Source: Rhodanobacter sp. L36 | GTDB lineage: Bacteria; Pseudomonadota; Gammaproteobacteria; Xanthomonadales; Rhodanobacteraceae | Assembly (NCBI RefSeq): GCF_009765755.1 | Contig: NZ_LMUV01000003.1 | Span: forward strand, 100,661-164,660 | Direction of reading: 5' to 3' | Length of the DNA: 64,000 bases | In this document: piece after piece, positions 15,309-24,275 of the stretch | How positions within the stretch are numbered: position 1 is the first letter of the stretch | Layout: every line of letters begins with the position of its first letter | Notes under the pieces: generated by a model | The model's database searches: none | Told to the model about the DNA's origin: nothing | Seen by the model: the letters and a program-made list of their open reading frames with translations, nothing else | Program-made: the position numbers and the translations under genes

Positions 15309-16187
15309 ATCAGTCCACGCCAGCTTCAGGTGTTCGTGCAGGTCGCCTTGCACGGCAGCGTGCGCGTCGCCGCCGGCCATCTTCACCTGACTCAACCCGC
15401 GGCCAGCATGGCGTTGGCGGAGATGGAACGTCAGCTCGATGCGCCGGTGTTCGCGCGCGAGCGAGGGCGCCTTCGACTGAACGCGCGCGGCCGCGAGTTG
15501 CTGCCACTGGCGCAAGAACTGCTCGAACGCCATGCGGAATTCGGACAACGTGGCAGCGAAGGGATGGCCACACTCGCAGGCGAACTGCGCATTGGCGCGA
15601 GCAACACGGTTGGCAACTATCGCGTGGGCGATCTGCTCGGCGCTTTCGTGCGTGCGCATCCGCAGGTGGCGATCCGCTTGCGCGTGGCGAACACCGAAAC
15701 GATCGCTGCCGGCATGCTCGATCACAGTCTCGACGTTGGCTGCGTGGAAGGGCCCGTAGCGCATCCGTTGCTCGAAGTACGCCCATGGCGCGATGACCTG
15801 CTCGTGGTGTGCGCGCCGCCGGATCATCCGCTGGCGCGGCGACGCGGATTGAAGGCCGCCGATTTCGCCGGCGCGCGCTGGGTGTTGCGCGAACCGGGTT
15901 CGGCCACTCGCGCAACCAGCGAGCGCGTTCTCTCGCAACTGCCGCCCGGCGAAACCGTGATGGAACTGGATCAGATCGAAGCGATCAAGCAGGCGGTAAT
16001 TGCTGGTCTTGGCATCGCGTGTTTGCCCGTGGTGGCCGTGACCGATGCGATGGCGGCGGGGAAATTGAAAGCGCTGAAAACGCCGTTCCTCGACCTGCGT
16101 CGCAAGCTGTCCTTGCTGCTGCATCGAGAGAAATATCGCGGCGCATTGCTCGAAGTTTTTCTTGAAGATCCGAAATTCAAAATCTGA
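15300..16187 (+). CDS. yeiE: LysR-family transcriptional regulator, YeiE-like
   Basis: A 295-residue LysR regulator. The N-terminal winged helix-turn-helix is PRQLQVFVQVALHGSVRVAA with the recognition region HLTQPAASMALAEME, then a linker helix. The effector domain begins near residue 90 (LAGELRIGASNTVGNY). Its divergent pairing with yeiH and overall pattern match YeiE, which controls sulfite/sulfur-related functions in enterobacteria; the effector here is not known. ATG 15300 is used; a TTG codon directly precedes it. A hairpin with a short T-tract overlaps its stop. Confidence 0.87.
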   Translation: MINISPRQLQVFVQVALHGSVRVAAGHLHLTQPAASMALAEMERQLDAPVFARERGRLRLNARGRELLPLAQELLERHAEFGQRGSEGMATLAGELRIGASNTVGNYRVGDLLGAFVRAHPQVAIRLRVANTETIAAGMLDHSLDVGCVEGPVAHPLLEVRPWRDDLLVVCAPPDHPLARRRGLKAADFAGARWVLREPGSATRATSERVLSQLPPGETVMELDQIEAIKQAVIAGLGIACLPVVAVTDAMAAGKLKALKTPFLDLRRKLSLLLHREKYRGALLEVFLEDPKFKI

Positions 16188-16212
16188 TCGTCGTGATCGA
16201 CGATCCAATTTT
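16186..16212 (+). terminator. Probable intrinsic terminator of yeiE
   Basis: GATCGTCG (16186-16193) pairs with CGACGATC (16198-16205) around a 4-nt loop and is followed by CAATTTT. The stem overlaps the yeiE stop codon. A third copy of the arm sequence (GATCGTCGAT) occurs at about 16217. The T-tract is short, so efficiency is uncertain. Confidence 0.55.
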
Positions 16213-16259
16213 CCACGATCGTCGATGTCTGTGAATGACACGGATGATCAGGAAGAAAG

Positions 16260-16868
16260 ATGCTCAGCCATGGAGGGCGCGCGTCGTGCGTGAGGCCGCG
16301 AGTCGTGGCCGCGATCGTGATGACGCTGTTGCTGCATCTGGGGTTCGTGATGTGGCTGTTGCGACCGGCCGTTTTCGACGCGCAGCTGGCGCCGAATCGA
16401 ACCAGCGATGCTTCGCATCGATTGCGGCTGAGGTTCTTTTTGCTGCATCTGCCCGCGCATCAACGACAGGTATTGAATAAGCCAGCGGTTGCGATTGCGC
16501 GAAATCGTGACGCGACTCATCCAGCGGTTTCTCATGTTGCACCACGCGCGTGCCTTGCTGTGCAGACGACACAATCGACACAGACATCCGTTGCTTCGTC
16601 ATTGTCGCTGTTCAATCCCGATGGTTCGATCCGTATGGCAAACGTTGCGATGAAGCTTCGCGATGCCGACGCCGCGGACATGCGTCACTTTCAGCAGCTG
16701 CCATGTCATGGCACGCGCTTCTCGGAGCGCTGGTCGCGCGGTCAGAACGAAAGTCTCGGCAATGAAATCGCGCGAAAATATCTTGCGCCGATCGGCTTGT
16801 ACAACCCGGCGACGGAAGCGGCGTATCAGAAACGCCGCGCGTATCTCGACGAGGCCTGCGCTCACTGA
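16260..16868 (+). CDS. Hypothetical single-pass membrane protein
   Basis: A 202-residue protein with GGAAGAAAG before ATG 16260. One N-terminal membrane segment (VVAAIVMTLLLHLGFVMWLL) is preceded by basic residues, so the rest is probably periplasmic. The segment resembles the anchor helix of TonB/TolA-type proteins, including a His in the helix (LLLHLGFV), but there is no proline-rich linker and no TonB C-terminal domain. The C-terminal region has two cysteines (LPCHG and DEACAH) that could form a disulfide. The family is not recognised. It converges with ptsI. Confidence 0.65.
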   Translation: MLSHGGRASCVRPRVVAAIVMTLLLHLGFVMWLLRPAVFDAQLAPNRTSDASHRLRLRFFLLHLPAHQRQVLNKPAVAIARNRDATHPAVSHVAPRACLAVQTTQSTQTSVASSLSLFNPDGSIRMANVAMKLRDADAADMRHFQQLPCHGTRFSERWSRGQNESLGNEIARKYLAPIGLYNPATEAAYQKRRAYLDEACAH

Positions 16869-16912
16869 TTTGTCGCGATGAAACTGTCGCGAGTAAGGAT
16901 GTCAGACGACGA

Positions 16913-18664
16913 TCAGCTCGCGCATGCCGTTTGCGTATTCACGATGCCGTTGAGCACGGCTTCGGCCTGTTCGTGAGTGTGCGCGCGCAGGATGCGTGAG
17001 GCGTGGCGACGCAGATGGGCGTGGTCGAGTGTGGCGAGGCGATCGCGGACCTGCAGGATCTGGCTTGGATGCATGCTGAATTCGCACAGGCCGAGCATGA
17101 GGAGCAGCGCGGTGAAGTTCACGTCGCCGGCGATTTCGCCGCACAGGCTCACCGGCTTTTTAGCGCGACGGCCGGCGCTGATGACGTGCGACAGCAATCG
17201 CAGCAAGGCGGGTTGTAGCGGGTTGTAGATATTTTCCAGCGCATCGTTGCCGCGATCGGCGGCCAGCACGTACTGTGCAAGATCGTTGGTGCCGATGGCG
17301 AGGAAGTCGGCGTGTTCGAGCAGGGCGCGAACATTGATCGCCGCGGCCGGCACTTCGATCATCGCGCCCAGCGGCAATTTTTCCGGCAGGTCGATGTTGT
17401 CGCGTTTGAGGTCTTGTCGAGCAAGCCGGAACAGCGCGCGCACTGCGATGAGTTCATCCGGCTGCGTCACCATCGGCACCAGCACGCGCACCGGGCCGTA
17501 GCAGGCGGCGCGCAGGATGGCACGAATCTGCGTGGTGAACACGGCGGGATATCGTAGCGACAGGCGCACGCCGCGCACGCCGAGCGCGGGGTTGTCTTCG
17601 CCTTGCATCGTGAGACCGGCCGCGTCGGCTTTATCCGCACCGAGGTCGAGCGTGCGGATGGTCACCGGCAGGCCGCCCATGCCCATCACGAGATCGCGAT
17701 ACGCGATGAACTGTTCGTCTTCCGACGGCAGCGCCTTGTGCTTGAGGAACAGGAATTCGGTGCGATACAACCCGACGCCGTCGGCGCCGCGCGTTCGCGC
17801 GTTCGCCACGTCGGTGGAAGTTTCCGCATTGGCCAGCAGCGAGATGTCGATGCCGTCGCGGGTACGTGTGGGTGCGTTCGCCAGCTTGGCCAGACGCCGG
17901 CCTTCGGCGGCGGCTTCGCGTTGCCATGCGCGATAGCGGGAAAGATCCTGTGCGGTCGGATGCACGATCGCTTCGCCGCGCTCGGCGTCGAGCAGGATCA
18001 GGTCGTCGTCGTGGATATTCGAAAGGGCATCGCGCGTACCGACCAGCATCGGCAAGCCGAGGCTGCGCGCGAGGATTGCGCTGTGCGAATACGCGCTGCC
18101 CGAACTGCCGACCACACCGAGCAAACCGTTACCGGCGAGCTGCGCCATGTCGGCAGGCGCGATGCTGTCGGCGATCAGGATTTCGCCGACGCGTGCAGCG
18201 AGCTTGCGTTCTTCCGGGCTGGTCTGTCGTTGCAGCGCGGAGATCACGCGGTTGATGACCTGCTCGACGTCTTCCTTGCGACTGCGCAGGTAGGGATCGT
18301 CCATCGCCTCGAACACGGCGGAGAGACGATCACGTTGTTTCTTCAGTGCGGCGCCCGGGCGGTAGTGGCCGATGCGAACCAGATCGTCCAGCCCGCGCAG
18401 CAGTTCGCCGTCGTCCAGCAACAGGCTGTGCGCGTCGATGAATTCGTTGACCTCGCGAGCCAGCGCGCCATGCAGCTTGCCGCGCAGTTCGCGCAGTTCC
18501 TGTCGCGCGGTATCGAGCGCGACATGCAGTTTCTGCAGCTCGCTTTCGATCTCTTCCTCGGCCAGTGGACGCGTGTCGACGGTGTAACGGCTCGGCTGCA
18601 CCAGTCGTGCCCGCCCGAGCGCCATGCCATGCGCGGCGACCGTGCCGGGAAGGACGTGTCTCAT
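16913..18664 (-). CDS. ptsI: PTS enzyme I (phosphoenolpyruvate-protein phosphotransferase)
   Basis: A 583-residue enzyme I that autophosphorylates from PEP and hands the phosphate to HPr in the cytoplasm. The N-terminal swivelling domain carries the active His at residue 194 in SGSAYSHSAILARSLGLP. The PEP-binding TIM barrel includes GVGLYRTEFLFL, GVRGVRLSLRYP, GAMIEVPAAA, IGTNDLAQYVLAADR and the catalytic Cys in LCGEIAGD. ATG 18664 (MRHVLPGTVA) is chosen over an upstream in-frame ATG at 18715 that falls in the inverted-repeat element. It is last in the hprK-rapZ-EIIA-ptsH-ptsI run, separated from ptsH by an unusual 156-bp gap. Confidence 0.92.
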   Translation of the reverse strand: MRHVLPGTVAAHGMALGRARLVQPSRYTVDTRPLAEEEIESELQKLHVALDTARQELRELRGKLHGALAREVNEFIDAHSLLLDDGELLRGLDDLVRIGHYRPGAALKKQRDRLSAVFEAMDDPYLRSRKEDVEQVINRVISALQRQTSPEERKLAARVGEILIADSIAPADMAQLAGNGLLGVVGSSGSAYSHSAILARSLGLPMLVGTRDALSNIHDDDLILLDAERGEAIVHPTAQDLSRYRAWQREAAAEGRRLAKLANAPTRTRDGIDISLLANAETSTDVANARTRGADGVGLYRTEFLFLKHKALPSEDEQFIAYRDLVMGMGGLPVTIRTLDLGADKADAAGLTMQGEDNPALGVRGVRLSLRYPAVFTTQIRAILRAACYGPVRVLVPMVTQPDELIAVRALFRLARQDLKRDNIDLPEKLPLGAMIEVPAAAINVRALLEHADFLAIGTNDLAQYVLAADRGNDALENIYNPLQPALLRLLSHVISAGRRAKKPVSLCGEIAGDVNFTALLLMLGLCEFSMHPSQILQVRDRLATLDHAHLRRHASRILRAHTHEQAEAVLNGIVNTQTACAS

Positions 18665-18679
18665 GCGCGACTCCTCGCG

Positions 18680-18815
18680 GAGCGGGGAACGGGGAGCGGG
18701 AAACGGAAGATGCAAATGCCGTCAGATGCTGGCGAAACGAGGCAGCAGCGAGCAGCGTTCGGCATGCTCGCGCATAGCCCAGCGTTACCCGTTCCCTGTT
18801 CCCTGTTGCCCGCTC
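18680..18815. repeat. 136-bp inverted-repeat element between ptsH and ptsI
   Basis: Outer arms of 27 bp, at 18680-18706 and 18789-18815, are inverted copies with 22 of 27 positions matching. Each arm is built of GGGAAC-like hexamer/heptamer steps (for example GGGGAACGGGG on the left and CCCTGTTCCC on the right). The roughly 80-bp centre shows no gene. It resembles a small non-autonomous repeat, or a large hairpin in the operon mRNA, set between the ptsH stop and the ptsI start. Confidence 0.6.
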
Positions 18816-18820
18816 TCATT

Positions 18821-19090
18821 TCACGCTCCCTCGTCGAACTTGCGATCGAACAGCTCAGCCACGGCCAGCACTGCGGCTTGTTCGTCGGGGCCGTCGGCAC
18901 GGATCGTCAGCGGCGTGCCGATGCCGGCGGCGAGCATCATCACACCCATGATGCTTTGGGCGTTGACCTCGCGGCCACGACTCACCAGCCACACGGTGGA
19001 TTTGAAACCCTGCACGAGCTGCACGAGTTTGGCCGAGGCGCGCGCGTGCAGGCCGAGGCGGTTCGAGATGATGATGTCCTGTTCAAGCAT
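18821..19090 (-). CDS. ptsH: HPr phosphocarrier protein
   Basis: An 89-residue HPr. His15 lies in NRLGLHARASAKLV, the site phosphorylated by enzyme I, and Ser46 lies in NAQSIMGVMML, the site used by HPr kinase/phosphorylase, whose gene is close by. It passes phosphate from EI to the mannose-type EIIA next to it. ATG 19090 is fixed by the family start (MLEQDIII) and overlaps the end of the EIIA gene by 8 bp, so translation is probably coupled. Confidence 0.94.
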   Translation of the reverse strand: MLEQDIIISNRLGLHARASAKLVQLVQGFKSTVWLVSRGREVNAQSIMGVMMLAAGIGTPLTIRADGPDEQAAVLAVAELFDRKFDEGA

Positions 19091-19475
19091 GGTCGATGAA
19101 GATTCCTCCGCGGCCGCCACTGGCAGCAATTTCGGCCAGTTCGTCCAGCGGTTTTTCCGCATAGTTGAGGACACGCAGCAGCATCGGCAGGTTCAATCCC
19201 GACACGCAACGAAGATGCACGCCAAGCGCGCCGAGCGACAGGCCGATGTTGCAAGGCGTGGCGCCATAGAGATCGGCAAGGATGAGGACACCATCACCCT
19301 GGTCGAGTTCACGCGCGTGATGCGCGGTGAGCGTGCGCATCACATCGGGATCGGATTGCGGCGGAATTTCGACCGCATCGATGGCCAGCGGCAGCTTCGG
19401 CATCACGTGATGCGCGGCGGAAATCAACGCATGGCCGACCGCCTCGTGCGTCATCAACAAAACACCGACGCTCAT
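19083..19475 (-). CDS. Mannose-family PTS EIIA protein
   Basis: A 130-residue single-domain EIIA of the mannose family. It starts MSVGVLLMTHEAVGHALI with the active His at residue 10, and has LADLYGATPCNIG and SGLNLPMLLRVLNY further on. No EIIB, EIIC or EIID gene is in the cluster, so it most likely acts as a regulatory phosphate acceptor and not in sugar uptake. It overlaps ptsH by 8 bp and follows rapZ after a 37-bp gap. Confidence 0.92.
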   Translation of the reverse strand: MSVGVLLMTHEAVGHALISAAHHVMPKLPLAIDAVEIPPQSDPDVMRTLTAHHARELDQGDGVLILADLYGATPCNIGLSLGALGVHLRCVSGLNLPMLLRVLNYAEKPLDELAEIAASGGRGGIFIDHA

Positions 19476-19512
19476 GAACGGATACCCGCGGTGATTGCAT
19501 GCATATTGTTGG

Positions 19513-20415
19513 TCATTCGAGTTCGCGATGGAAGGTGAGCACGCCGTCGCGGCGATCGCGATAGTGGGCGGCGAGTTTCTCGACCAGATAGACCGAGCGG
19601 TGACGACCGCCGGTGCAGCCAACCGAGATGGTGACGTAGCTTCGATCGTCCTGTTCGAAACGCGGAAGCCAAGTGTCCAGCCAGCGCGCGGTGTCGCTGA
19701 AGTACTCGCCGACCAGCGGTTCGGCGTCGAGGAATTCGCGCACCGGCGCATCCTTGCCCGACAGCGGCCGCAAGTGCGGATGCCAGTGCGGATTGGGTAG
19801 GCAGCGTGCGTCGAAGACGAAATCCGCATCCAGCGGTAACCCGCGGCGAAATGCGAACGACTCGAACATCAGCGTGAGCCCTTCGGTGGCCTGCGCGTAA
19901 CCTGTGGCAACCAAGCGACGCAACTGATGCACGTTGAGTTCGCTCGAGTCGATTACTTTTTCCGCGATGGCCATCAACGGACGCAGCAGCTTTCGTTCCT
20001 CCGCGATGGCGTCGGCCAGCGACAGTCCGCGCGCAGCGAGTGGATGGCGACGGCGCGTTTCCGAATAGCGCTTGATCAGCACTTCGTCGCGGCAATCCAG
20101 AAAGATCAGGTGAACCTGCACACCCGCCGCTGCCAAACCGGACAGCACGATCGGCATGTTGGCGAAATCCGCGCCGCGGTTGCGCACATCGACGCCGACC
20201 GCGATGCGTCGATGCTTGCTGGTGCCCTCGATCACCGCATTGACCAGCTCGGGCAACAGCGCGGAGGGCAGGTTGTCGACGCAGTAGAACTCGAGATCTT
20301 CCAGCGCACGCAATGCGACGGTCTTGCCGCCGCCGGACATGCCGGTGAGCACGATGAGATGAATCTCGCTCGGGTCGACCAGCGGATTGATGAGAAGGGG
20401 ATCGCGATCGGTCAT
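19513..20415 (-). CDS. rapZ: RapZ RNase adapter / nucleotide-binding protein
   Basis: A 300-residue protein with an N-terminal Walker A GMSGGGKT at residues 25-32 and the family-specific FYCVDNLPSALLPEL. The C-terminal domain has SFAFRRGLPLDADFVFDARCLPNP and CTGGRHRSVYLVEKLA. In E. coli RapZ senses glucosamine-6-phosphate and presents the GlmZ small RNA to RNase E. In this lineage the RNA partner is not established. The gene starts 4 bp after hprK and precedes EIIA-ptsH, its usual context. Confidence 0.94.
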   Translation of the reverse strand: MTDRDPLLINPLVDPSEIHLIVLTGMSGGGKTVALRALEDLEFYCVDNLPSALLPELVNAVIEGTSKHRRIAVGVDVRNRGADFANMPIVLSGLAAAGVQVHLIFLDCRDEVLIKRYSETRRRHPLAARGLSLADAIAEERKLLRPLMAIAEKVIDSSELNVHQLRRLVATGYAQATEGLTLMFESFAFRRGLPLDADFVFDARCLPNPHWHPHLRPLSGKDAPVREFLDAEPLVGEYFSDTARWLDTWLPRFEQDDRSYVTISVGCTGGRHRSVYLVEKLAAHYRDRRDGVLTFHRELE

Positions 20416-20419
20416 GGCA

Positions 20420-21391
20420 TCACCACGGAGGAAGCCGCTGTAGCTGATGCGCCTGGCGGTCGATGAAAGTCTGCGCGGGGTCGATGCCCTTGCTCTTCAG
20501 TGCGTGGCTGCGCACGGCCGCTTCGACGAGCACCGCGAGGTTGCGACCAGGCGCCACCGGAATGGTGATCATCGGTACCGCCACATCGAAAATCTCGCGA
20601 TGGCCGATATCGCCGGTGAGCCGCGTCAACGCATCGGTGTCATCGCCGTCGCGCATCGGTTTGAGGTGGATCACCAGACGCAGATATTTCGACGGCTTGA
20701 CCGACATGTGGCCGAACATCTCGCGCACGTTGAGCACACCCAGGCCGCGCACTTCGAGCAAATCCTGCAGTAGCTCAGGGCATGTGCCATCGATGACGTC
20801 CGGCGCGATGAGCGTGAACTCGGTCGCGTCGTCGGCCACCAGGCGGTGGCCGCGGCTGATCAGTTCCAGCGCGAGTTCGCTCTTGCCGGAACCTGATTCA
20901 CCGGTGATCAGCACGCCGATCGAAAACACTTCGAGAAACACGCCGTGCAACGTGGTCTTTGCCGCGAGTTGGCGCGCGAGGTGATATTGCATGTACGTGA
21001 GCAACTCGTGCCCGCGCTTGGGACTGATCCACAGCGGCGTGTTGGTTTCCTCGGCGACTTCGCGAAGGTCGGAGGGAATCGCCTGATCCTTTGTGACGAT
21101 CAGCGCGACCGGCTGGTACGCGGCGATCTTGTGCATCACTTCCCAGCGCTGGCGGGAGTCGAGCCCGTCGAGGAAGTTGAGTTCTTCCGATCCGATGATC
21201 TGGATCTTGTTCGGATAGATGACGTTGAGATAGCCGATCAGCGACGGACGACGCGCCTGCGCCGCACCGGGCTCAAGCGCGCGCGCTTCTCCGCGCATGC
21301 CGGAAATCCAGCGCAGTGCCATGCGTTCGTGAACGCCGTCGTAAAGTTGTCGCGCGCTGATACGGTCCAAGCCAGGTCCTTTGTGTCGCAT
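20420..21391 (-). CDS. hprK: HPr kinase/phosphorylase
   Basis: A 323-residue bifunctional enzyme that phosphorylates and dephosphorylates HPr at Ser46. The N-terminal domain ends near residue 130. The kinase domain has Walker [20 protein letters not shown] with Lys170, the capping VADDATEF, the family signature [15 protein letters not shown] and an acidic C-terminal motif. The start is the ATG at 21391; a later start cannot be excluded because the first ten residues are poorly constrained. Together with an HPr carrying Ser46 in the same cluster this makes a complete P-Ser-HPr switch. Confidence 0.93.
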   Translation of the reverse strand: MRHKGPGLDRISARQLYDGVHERMALRWISGMRGEARALEPGAAQARRPSLIGYLNVIYPNKIQIIGSEELNFLDGLDSRQRWEVMHKIAAYQPVALIVTKDQAIPSDLREVAEETNTPLWISPKRGHELLTYMQYHLARQLAAKTTLHGVFLEVFSIGVLITGESGSGKSELALELISRGHRLVADDATEFTLIAPDVIDGTCPELLQDLLEVRGLGVLNVREMFGHMSVKPSKYLRLVIHLKPMRDGDDTDALTRLTGDIGHREIFDVAVPMITIPVAPGRNLAVLVEAAVRSHALKSKGIDPAQTFIDRQAHQLQRLPPW

Positions 21392-21502
21392 GAAAGGCCG
21401 ATGAGCCTCTGCGACGACACGACCATTGTGCCAGCTTGGACGGGGGTTCGCCTTCGGAAATCAGCGGCCCGCCGCAGTCGGGCGGACCGCAGGGAGGAAA
21501 AA

Positions 21503-21826
21503 TCAGGCGGACTGTCGCGCTTCGCGCGCTTCCTGCTGATGCTTGTCGCAGACTTTCTCGCGGTGCTTGCGCAGCTGGATCACGAGCTTGTCGAACACGA
21601 CGTCGATCGACGTGTACATGTCGGAGCTGGCGGCTTCGGCATGCAGCAGGGCGCCGCTGACGCTCAACGTGCCTTCGGCGCACTGCTGGAGCTTGTCGAC
21701 GGTGAGCACGACGGAAAGATTGACCAATCGGTCATCGAGGCGGGTGAGGCGGTCGAGCTTGGCCGTGGCGTGATCGCGCAAGGCATGTGTCACTTCAATC
21801 TGCTGGCCGCTGAGTTGGAATTGCAT
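21503..21826 (-). CDS. hpf: Ribosome hibernation promoting factor (short HPF type)
   Basis: A 107-residue protein with the S30AE/HPF fold: MQFQLSGQQIEVTHALRDHA at the start, LDDRLVNLSVVLTVDK in the middle and YTSIDVVFDKLVIQLRKHREK at the end. Short HPF forms dimerise 70S ribosomes in stationary phase. A strong ribosome binding site (AGAGGAGGCG) precedes ATG 21826. The 153 bp up to rpoN hold two small hairpins (GCCGCC/GGCGGC at 21852-21868 and ATCGTCG/CGACGAT at 21883-21902) that could fold in its leader. Next to rpoN is the usual position. Confidence 0.94.
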   Translation of the reverse strand: MQFQLSGQQIEVTHALRDHATAKLDRLTRLDDRLVNLSVVLTVDKLQQCAEGTLSVSGALLHAEAASSDMYTSIDVVFDKLVIQLRKHREKVCDKHQQEAREARQSA

Positions 21827-21979
21827 ATGGCGCCTCCTCTGGTGGTGCAGTGCCGCCTTTTCGGCGGCGGGGTCGCTGCATCATCGTCGTGAAGGCGACG
21901 ATGCATCGTCAATCATCCTCTTACAGGTATGTGGACGCTTTTGGCCAAGCCAAGTTCCGCCGCATTTTTTTGCAACGAA

Positions 21980-23452
21980 TCAGCTGGCGCGCTGGCGTTC
22001 GCTGGAACTGGGAATGCGTAATCCTTCACGATATTTTGCGACAGTGCGGCGCGCGACCTGAATGCCCTTGCGCTGCAGTTCTTCGGCGATCGATTGGTCG
22101 GAAAGCGGTTTGCGCGAATCCTCCGCGTCGATGAGTTTTCGCAGCATCGCCTGGATCGCCGTGGCGGAAGCACTGCCGCCATCTTCAGTCGAGACGCCAC
22201 TGGAAAAGAAATATTTCAGTTCGAACGTACCACGAGGCGTGTGCAGATACTTGCGCGTGGTGACACGTGAAATGGTCGACTCGTGCATGCCGACTTCCTC
22301 GGCGACTTCGCGCAGCACCAGTGGATGCATCGCTTCGGGGCCGTAGTCGAGGAAGGCGCTTTGTCGGCGCACGATCGCTTCGGCCACCTTGAGCAAGGTT
22401 TCCGCGCGAGATTCAAGGCTCTTGATCAACCATCGCGCTTCCTGCAACTGGCCGCGCATCCAACTGGCGTCTTCGCCGTGAGCGCGCGCGATCAGGCCGC
22501 AGTAGTGCTGGTTCAAACCCAGCCGCGGCTGGGCATCGGCGTTGAGACTGACGCGCCAGCGATTTCCTTCGCGCATGGCGTATACATCGGGCGCGACGTA
22601 TTCCACCGGCGTGGCGTCGAGCGCTGCGCCGGGGCGTGGATCGAGGCTGCGGATCAGCAGCGCCGCGGCTGTCACATCCTCTTCGCTGGCATGCAGGCGG
22701 CGGGCAAGACGTGCGACATCGTTGCGCGCAAGCAATTCCAGTTCGGTGTCGACCAAACGGATGGCCAGTTCGCGTTGCGGCGTGCCCGGTGCAAATTGCT
22801 CAAGCTGCACGCGCAGGCAGTCACGCAGGTCGAGGCTGCCCACGCCGGCCGGATCGAACCCTTGCAGTTTTCGGCGCACCGCGTCGATCTCGTCGATGGT
22901 GGCCTTGAGGTTGGCGGGCAGGACGGCCAGCACGGCGTCCATGCCTTCGATCAGATAGCCGTCCGAATTCAACGCATCGATCAGCACCGTGGCGATCAGA
23001 TGCTGGCGCGAGTTGAACGACGCCAGGTTGAGTTGCCACAGCAAGTGTTGCTGCAAGGTTTCGGGGGCTGCGTTCTGTGGTTCGAAATCCTCGTCGCCAC
23101 GCGAACCCGATGCGGTGTTGCCCCCAAGGCTGCTGCTGGAGAAATCGATAGGCGATTCGGCCACGCCACCGTTGTCCGCCCACTCGGCGGGATCGTCGCT
23201 ACCGCCGTCGCTTTCGGTACTGCTCGATGAACTGCTGCTGGCGGGAATCGGGTAATCGCTATCGGCTTCCTCGCTTTCTGCGATGTCGTCTTCGCTCTCT
23301 TCTGCGAATTCGAGCAGCGGGTTGCTCTCGGCAATCTGGCGCAGCTCCGCTTCCAACTCCAGTTGCGACAACTGCAACAGACGAATCGCCTGCTGTAGTT
23401 GAGGCGTCAGGGTCAGCTGCTGATGGAGGCGAAACTGCAGTGCGGGTTTCAT
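21980..23452 (-). CDS. rpoN: RNA polymerase sigma-54 factor
   Basis: A 490-residue sigma-54. Region I is glutamine/leucine-rich (LTPQLQQAIRLLQLSQLEL). Region II is acidic and serine-rich (residues about 50-120). The core-binding and DNA-binding domains follow, and the RpoN box ARRTVAKYREGL is close to the C-terminus (IPSSSERQRAS). ATG 23452 (MKPALQFRLHQ) is the conserved start; an upstream in-frame ATG at 23677 would extend into the lptB region. sigma-54 directs promoters with -24/-12 elements that need AAA+ activators. Confidence 0.95.
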   Translation of the reverse strand: MKPALQFRLHQQLTLTPQLQQAIRLLQLSQLELEAELRQIAESNPLLEFAEESEDDIAESEEADSDYPIPASSSSSSSTESDGGSDDPAEWADNGGVAESPIDFSSSSLGGNTASGSRGDEDFEPQNAAPETLQQHLLWQLNLASFNSRQHLIATVLIDALNSDGYLIEGMDAVLAVLPANLKATIDEIDAVRRKLQGFDPAGVGSLDLRDCLRVQLEQFAPGTPQRELAIRLVDTELELLARNDVARLARRLHASEEDVTAAALLIRSLDPRPGAALDATPVEYVAPDVYAMREGNRWRVSLNADAQPRLGLNQHYCGLIARAHGEDASWMRGQLQEARWLIKSLESRAETLLKVAEAIVRRQSAFLDYGPEAMHPLVLREVAEEVGMHESTISRVTTRKYLHTPRGTFELKYFFSSGVSTEDGGSASATAIQAMLRKLIDAEDSRKPLSDQSIAEELQRKGIQVARRTVAKYREGLRIPSSSERQRAS

Positions 23453-23552
23453 GCCAGCCGGGTCGAAGGAACTCGCGGCCATCCTAGCGCGTGCCCGCGG
23501 GCGCAGCCATAGGCGTGAAGGAAGAGTCGTCCTGGGTCGATGCGACGAAATC

Positions 23553-24272
23553 TCAGAGACGGAACTCGCGACCGAGATAAACCTCGCGGACTTTCTCGTC
23601 GGCAAGGATGTGCGCAGGTGTGCCGCGCGAAAGCACTTCGCCGTCGCTGAGGATGTATGCGCGGTCGCAAATGCCAAGTGTTTCGCGCACGTTGTGGTCG
23701 GTGATCAGCACGCCGATGCCACGTTCCTTCAGATGCCGCACGATGCGCTGGATTTCACCAACCGAAATGGGATCGACGCCGGCGAACGGTTCGTCCAGCA
23801 GCATGTAACGCGGCTGCGCAGCGAGTGCGCGCGCGATCTCGACACGACGACGTTCGCCGCCGGAGAGGCTGATGCCTTTTTGCCCGGCGATATGGGCGAT
23901 CTTCAATTCGTCGAGCAGGCTTTCGAGCTCGCTGTTGCGCTGTTGTTCGCTGAGGCCTGCGCGCAATTCCAGCACCGCCATGATGTTGTCCGACACGCTC
24001 AGGCGCCGGAACACCGAGGCTTCCTGCGGCAAGTAGCCGATGCCCAGCTTGGCGCGGGCATGCATCGGCAGACCGGTGATGTCGCGCTTGTCCAGCTTGA
24101 TGGTGCCGGCGTCGGCCTCGATCAGGCCGACCACCATGTAGAAGCAGGTGGTCTTGCCCGCGCCGTTGGGGCCGAGCAGGCCGACGACTTCGCCTTCGCG
24201 GATGGAGAACGCGAAATCGCGCACGACTTTGCGCGCCTTGAAACTCTTCTGCAGACCTTCGGCGGAAAGCAT
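23553..24272 (-). CDS. lptB: LPS export ABC transporter ATP-binding protein LptB
   Basis: A 239-residue ABC ATPase: Walker A GPNGAGKT (residues 34-41), Q-loop [12 protein letters not shown], signature [15 protein letters not shown], Walker [14 protein letters not shown] and H-loop TDHNVRETL. It powers LptFG to extract LPS from the inner membrane towards LptC-LptA. The start lies 3 bp after the lptA stop, so it is in the same operon. Confidence 0.96.
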   Translation of the reverse strand: MLSAEGLQKSFKARKVVRDFAFSIREGEVVGLLGPNGAGKTTCFYMVVGLIEADAGTIKLDKRDITGLPMHARAKLGIGYLPQEASVFRRLSVSDNIMAVLELRAGLSEQQRNSELESLLDELKIAHIAGQKGISLSGGERRRVEIARALAAQPRYMLLDEPFAGVDPISVGEIQRIVRHLKERGIGVLITDHNVRETLGICDRAYILSDGEVLSRGTPAHILADEKVREVYLGREFRL

Positions 24273-24275
24273 GGA

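Noticed and set aside
17603-19099. 498-codon open frame antisense to ptsI and ptsH
   Set aside because: It crosses three real genes on the other strand and has biased Arg/Gln composition; no protein family seen.
21892-21979. Possible sigma-54 promoter upstream of hpf
   Set aside because: GG and GC pairs occur, but no pair has the required 10-base spacing with a convincing TGGCAC/TTGC match.
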